A DNA stretch of 7,279 nt from NCBI GenBank assembly GCA_947175975.1, contig CAMWOX010000079.1, forward strand, positions 1 through 7,279, given 5' to 3'. The translations under genes were made by a program, and so were the position numbers. How positions within the stretch are numbered: the first letter of the stretch is position 1; every line of letters begins with the position of its first letter. Below the pieces are notes generated by a model. It ran no database searches and was not told the origin of the DNA. It saw nothing but the letters and a program-made list of their open reading frames with translations. This DNA is from an uncultured Ruminococcus sp. GTDB taxonomy: Bacteria; Bacillota; Clostridia; Oscillospirales; Ruminococcaceae. Shown here piece after piece: positions 4,137 to 7,279 of this stretch.

Positions 4137-5699
4137 ATGAAGAAAGAAGAAAAAGCGAAAATCCTGTTGCAGGATTTTCCCGAACTCACACAGCAGGAAA
4201 TTGACGGCTGTCTGAAAAAGATGAAACATTTCATGATGTTCCGACATGACCATCAATCCTGCAAATGTGGTAACTGCGGCGAAACCATTACGCTGACCGA
4301 CAATCCGGAATATCTGCTTAACCTCGAACATAAGAAAGATTCTGTATGCCCTGCTTGTCATCAGCCTGTCACAGCCATGTGTGACTGCTATTGTTATAGC
4401 GTTGAGGGCGAACGCAATGCCAGTAATTTCGTGATTTTCCGGAAAGGTGAAAATCAGATATGCTATGCGTTCTGCATCAGAATCCGCCTGCGGATGGAGA
4501 AAAGTCCGAATCTTCCGGCACGAGAGCATTACAGAATTACTGAAACACAACGTTATGCATTTGACGGAAAATTCTGCTATCGCTACTGGAAACATTCGTC
4601 AGGCTGGTGTTATACCAAAAACTATACAGAACCGACATGGGATCAGTCCGGCATGAACTATCACCGTGACTTGAATTATCAGGTTCTGGATTTCAGTCCG
4701 CTGAAAGATACCTGTCTGCAATACGCACAGTTGGATTGTCCGGATTTAACCAATTATCAGATGTTCCGGTACATTCAGTTTTATTGCAAGCATCCGAATG
4801 TCGAGTATCTGATAAAAATCGGCTGTGCAAAGATGATCAGCGAATGGTTCGGATATTATCAAAGCTTTGTGCCGGACTGGATTGACTGGCAACAGAACGA
4901 TGTCCGTAAAATGCTTGGTCTGAATGCCTATGAACTCCGTGAAATCCGCAGACGAAATATTGCGGTGGATGTTTATCACACTGCAAAAGAAAACACGCCG
5001 TTTCTGTCAGAAACGGAACGTCTGGAGATGATTCCTGTCATACAGGGTTGCTATGGCTATCTGAGTGTATTCAGTGATGACAGCAAAAAACGGAAAGTCC
5101 TGAAATATCTCCGAAAACAGAATCAGCGTTATTCCGTGGAAAATCAGCATGTTTTACTTTCGGATTACCGGGATTATCTGAGTGAATGCCGTGAACTGCA
5201 CTATGATTTGAAATCCCGTGAAATCCGTTTTCCGAGATGTCTTGCTGATGCCCACAGGCGAACATCTTCCGCACTCCAGGCGATCCGGGCAGAACAGGAA
5301 AGACAGGAACAGGCAAAACGTCTGAAACAAGCACAGAAACTGTTTGCACAGCATCTGAAAGAACGGCAGAAATTAGCTTTCCAGTCCGGAAATCTGTTGA
5401 TCCGGATTCCGGAATCTGTCGAAGAAATTGTGAAAGAAGGTGCAAGGCAGCATCATTGCGTTGCCGGTTATGCAAGACGGCACGCCGAGGGCAAACTGCA
5501 CATTCTGTTTATTCGGCAGAAAGATAATCCGGACAAGCCATTCTACACCATGGAAGTCAGCACAAACGGCAGAATTGTGCAAGTCCGGGGAGAACGGAAT
5601 CGTGATCCCACACCAGAAGTGATAGAATTTGTGGAAAAGTACAAAATTTATCTGCAAGCCGTTTTCGGAAAGCGGAAACTGATGGAATCGGCAGCATGA
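4137..5699 (+). CDS. PcfJ-like protein
   Basis: This 520-aa protein starts at ATG 4137, with AGGAG (4125-4129) seven bases upstream and overlapping the preceding stop. An N-terminal zinc ribbon is indicated by C44-x2-C47 and C71-x2-C74, with extra cysteines at 42, 82, 84 and 86. The middle (about 95-365) is long, aromatic and mostly helical, and residues 380-412 form a charged coiled coil. The C-terminal PcfJ domain carries the diagnostic EGARQHHCVAGY (434-445). It is followed by a run of beta strands (KLHILFIRQ, PFYTMEVS, RIVQVRGERNRDPTPEV), a compact fold with conserved H-H-C residues. The length agrees with PcfJ-like proteins of clostridial prophages. PcfJ was first named from enterococcal plasmid pCF10. 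Its molecular activity is unknown to me. The cytoplasmic protein may act on nucleic acid, judging by the zinc ribbon. Confidence 0.85.
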   Translation: MKKEEKAKILLQDFPELTQQEIDGCLKKMKHFMMFRHDHQSCKCGNCGETITLTDNPEYLLNLEHKKDSVCPACHQPVTAMCDCYCYSVEGERNASNFVIFRKGENQICYAFCIRIRLRMEKSPNLPAREHYRITETQRYAFDGKFCYRYWKHSSGWCYTKNYTEPTWDQSGMNYHRDLNYQVLDFSPLKDTCLQYAQLDCPDLTNYQMFRYIQFYCKHPNVEYLIKIGCAKMISEWFGYYQSFVPDWIDWQQNDVRKMLGLNAYELREIRRRNIAVDVYHTAKENTPFLSETERLEMIPVIQGCYGYLSVFSDDSKKRKVLKYLRKQNQRYSVENQHVLLSDYRDYLSECRELHYDLKSREIRFPRCLADAHRRTSSALQAIRAEQERQEQAKRLKQAQKLFAQHLKERQKLAFQSGNLLIRIPESVEEIVKEGARQHHCVAGYARRHAEGKLHILFIRQKDNPDKPFYTMEVSTNGRIVQVRGERNRDPTPEVIEFVEKYKIYLQAVFGKRKLMESAA

Positions 5700-5713
5700 A
5701 AGGAGAAATTTAA

Positions 5714-6742
5714 ATGGAAGAAAACAAGCCGGAAGTCACCGTTTTGTCGGTGGAATTGAGTCAGGCAGTGCAGGCAGATGCCCTTGTCAATTCTGGTATG
5801 GAATTGGCGTACACAGGAATCACAAAAATTTGCGAGGGCGTAAAGCTGATGCATGACGGCAAATTGTACAAACAGCTCGGATTTCGTACTTTTGAAGAGT
5901 ATTGCAAAAGCAAGGGTTTTTCTCGAAGCTATGGAAAGGGCCTTTTAAGGATTGCCGAAATGCTGAAACAAGAAAAAAATGGACAATCGATTGTCCATTT
6001 TGAAAATCTGGGAGTCGCCAAATTGTTAGAGCTTGCGACGCTACAACCCGAACAGAGAACGGAAATCATTCAAACGGTTGATGTAGAGGGTGTTACTGTT
6101 AAGGAGCTGAAAGCAGAAATCAATACGCTGAAACAAAATAATCAGAAATTGAAAGACGAACAGAAACAGTCTGAATCAGCCTTGCAGAAAAAGCAAGACG
6201 AAATCATGAAACTTGAAAGCCAGATCCAAGAGTTAGAAAATCGCCCTGTTGAGGTGTATCATTCCGAAGAGGACAAGCAGGAGATTGAGCGACTGACCAT
6301 CCAGAACGAAGCCTTAGAGGAACAGCGTGCCGAACTGGAACAGAAAGTTTGCGAGTACCAGAATCAGGAGCAGTTACAGCCTGAAAAGACGCCGGAATAT
6401 CAGAATATTGTGAAAGCAATGCATAACAATTCCCATGAATGGGCGGAAAAATATGACGCTCTGCAAGAAAAAAGCTGGCAGGAAATGAACGAGCTGAAAC
6501 GGAAACACCAGGCGGAAATTAAGGCATTGCAAGCGCAGCTTGCGGAAAAATCCGCCGAGCCGGAAGAATCCCAGGAATCCAAGCAATTCCGGATTCAGTT
6601 GGTGACAATCAGCAACAGTCTTTCGCAGTTATTTGATTTTCTGTGTGACCATCCACAGGCGAAGTTTCTGGAGCAGTCAGCGAATTTATTCAAAGATGCC
6701 GGGGATTCCCTGAACGAAATCCGGAAGCAGGTGCAGGGATGA
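5714..6742 (+). CDS. ParB-like/DUF3102-like DNA-binding protein with long coiled coil
   Basis: This 342-aa protein starts at ATG 5714, eight bases after AGGAG (5701-5705) and 14 bases after the pcfJ-like stop. Residues 30-85 contain KLYKQLGFRTFEEYCKSKG and FSRSYGKGLLRIAEML, which look like the helix-turn-helix of ParB and DUF3102 proteins (GLSRSYVSNLLRL in ParB). Residues 98-138 (LGVAKLLELATLQPEQR, then GVTVKELKAEI) match the next ParB helices, where 'LSVRELE' is typical. Residues about 132-285 are a charged coiled coil, interrupted by P-rich breaks near 178 and 223. Residues 288-342 are a small helical end domain. There is no nuclease or CTPase motif, so it is not a full ParB. It probably binds DNA as an oligomer. 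A perfect 26-bp palindrome lies in its coding sequence (5976-6001) between the two ParB-like parts. The stop overlaps the next start (ATGA). Confidence 0.72.
   Translation: MEENKPEVTVLSVELSQAVQADALVNSGMELAYTGITKICEGVKLMHDGKLYKQLGFRTFEEYCKSKGFSRSYGKGLLRIAEMLKQEKNGQSIVHFENLGVAKLLELATLQPEQRTEIIQTVDVEGVTVKELKAEINTLKQNNQKLKDEQKQSESALQKKQDEIMKLESQIQELENRPVEVYHSEEDKQEIERLTIQNEALEEQRAELEQKVCEYQNQEQLQPEKTPEYQNIVKAMHNNSHEWAEKYDALQEKSWQEMNELKRKHQAEIKALQAQLAEKSAEPEESQESKQFRIQLVTISNSLSQLFDFLCDHPQAKFLEQSANLFKDAGDSLNEIRKQVQG
5976..6001. repeat. Perfect 26-bp palindrome inside a coding sequence
   Basis: Each 13-base arm reads AAAATGGACAATC followed by its exact reverse complement, with no central spacer (axis between 5988 and 5989, centre ATCGAT). 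It encodes residues 88-96 (KNGQSIVHF) of the ParB-like protein. A spacerless palindrome suits a symmetric protein dimer rather than an RNA terminator. The site for the protein's own product, or for another phage regulator, is a reasonable guess. Confidence 0.85.
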
Positions 6743-7279
6743 CAAAGACGGAAATGTTCTGCCACAAATATTCTGATCCCCAGCGTTGTATGGGGTATCA
6801 TGCCTACAAATGTAGTACATGTTTCAGCTATGACGTAGTTGACATTGGATATTGCGATCACTGTGGCGCAGAACTGGATGACGAAGATTTTTATCAGTCC
6901 GGAGATCAGGAATTGTGTCCGGATTGTATGAAAAAATTAAATTTAAATAATCAGAAGGGAGAAAATTTCATGAGTTTGAATTTTGAAGAAATCAACGGTG
7001 TTCAGAACAATTCCGGTCTGAAAATCGTCTGCTACGGACAGGAAGGTGTCGGCAAGTCTTCGCTTGCCGCCCAGTTTCCCGGTACGATTTTTATCGACTG
7101 TGAGGGTAGTACCACACACATGAATGTCAGGAGACTTCCTCGCCCGATCTGTTGGGATATGTTATGTGATGAAATCACGTTCATTCTGGAAAATCACCAG
7201 CAGAAAAATTATCAGTCTGTGATTATTGACACGTTCGACTGGGCGGAACGGCTGGCAATTGAAAAAATCTGCCGGGAGC
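6739..7279 (+). CDS. Zinc-ribbon frame running into the ATPase (partial, no stop)
   Basis: ATG 6739 overlaps the previous stop (ATGA), which favours translational coupling. The first 77 codons encode a cysteine-rich module with CxxC pairs at C25/C28, C39/C42 and C60/C63, plus C8, H9, C17 and H41. This suggests one or two zinc ribbons. No stop codon separates this module from the Walker ATPase that begins at codon 78 (base 6970), so a fused zinc-ribbon/ATPase would be made. In the linker (MKKLNLNNQKGENF) the coding DNA has a run of six A after the ATG at 6928-6930. Loss of one A would create an immediate TAA, so the joined frame could be a fusion, a slippage site or a sequencing length error. 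The right end is cut by the window. Confidence 0.65.
   Translation, partial: MTKTEMFCHKYSDPQRCMGYHAYKCSTCFSYDVVDIGYCDHCGAELDDEDFYQSGDQELCPDCMKKLNLNNQKGENFMSLNFEEINGVQNNSGLKIVCYGQEGVGKSSLAAQFPGTIFIDCEGSTTHMNVRRLPRPICWDMLCDEITFILENHQQKNYQSVIIDTFDWAERLAIEKICRE
6970..7279 (+). CDS. Sak4-like phage ATPase (AAA_24), partial; internal start
   Basis: ATG 6970 has AAGGGAG (6955-6961) eight bases upstream, as good a ribosome site as any in the operon, so it is a likely start for a protein free of the zinc module. The 103 visible residues begin MSLNFEEINGVQ. Walker A is GQEGVGKS (residues 23-30), followed by IFIDCEGST (40-48), and a Walker B-like strand SVIIDTFDW lies at 83-91. This pattern is that of the phage nucleotide-binding AAA_24/Sak4 group, RecA-like ATPases linked to phage single-strand annealing and replication. 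A gene for SSB, a nuclease or an annealase would be expected just to the right. The C-terminus is missing. Confidence 0.85.
   Translation, partial: MSLNFEEINGVQNNSGLKIVCYGQEGVGKSSLAAQFPGTIFIDCEGSTTHMNVRRLPRPICWDMLCDEITFILENHQQKNYQSVIIDTFDWAERLAIEKICRE

Noticed and set aside
4041..4595. Minus-strand frame antisense to the PcfJ-like gene
   Set aside because: The plus-strand frame encodes a zinc ribbon and belongs to an intact 520-aa family protein. The minus frame has no start signal or domain.

Overview
The window looks like the control-and-early region of a prophage or prophage-like mobile element in a low-to-moderate G+C Gram-positive gut bacterium of the Clostridia. A Ruminococcus-like or related Oscillospiraceae/Lachnospiraceae host is my inference. 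The reasons are strong AGGAGG-type ribosome sites before almost every gene, textbook sigma-A promoters, a repressor/ImmA lysogeny pair, and a run of early genes typical of clostridial phages (PcfK-like, PcfJ-like, coiled-coil DNA-binding protein, Sak4/AAA_24-type ATPase). No integrase, structural or lysis gene is visible.

Layout. Positions 1-56 carry a 22-bp tandem repeat that may be the end of an IS21-like insertion sequence lying to the left. Positions 57-393 hold no gene, only a G-rich tract and some dyads. On the minus strand, a promoter near 1728-1756 drives a Xre-family repressor (1043-1702) and then an ImmA-type zinc metallopeptidase (423-989), ending at a bidirectional terminator (about 387-424). 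A perfect 14-bp stem between the two genes buries the ribosome site of immA. Positions 1703-1980 form the switch: two face-to-face promoters of nearly the same sequence, each with a repressor-type site in its spacer, plus three more copies of the site between them (five in all, core GATAAC-N4-GTnnT).

On the plus strand, the rightward promoter (1878-1906) reads two small unknown genes (70 and 88 aa). Next comes a 46-aa membrane micro-protein gene that is easily missed, then unknown genes of 235 and 64 aa. A 108-bp gap (3652-3759) contains what looks like a tiny minus-strand transcription unit. Then come pcfK-like, pcfJ-like and a ParB-like coiled-coil gene carrying a perfect 26-bp palindrome in its coding sequence. 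Last is a zinc-ribbon reading frame that runs without a stop into the Walker ATPase at the window's right edge, where a second good ribosome site and ATG allow internal initiation.

How it fits together (inference): the repressor silences both promoters. ImmA removes the repressor on induction, and immA translation may be limited by the SD hairpin. The early operon then supplies replication/recombination functions. The points I consider most worth following are the dual-start zinc-ribbon/ATPase, the in-gene palindrome beside a ParB-like module, the SD-occluding hairpin, the minus-strand sRNA candidate, the hidden membrane peptide, and the PcfK-like protein's relation to the AcrIIA9 anti-Cas9 family.
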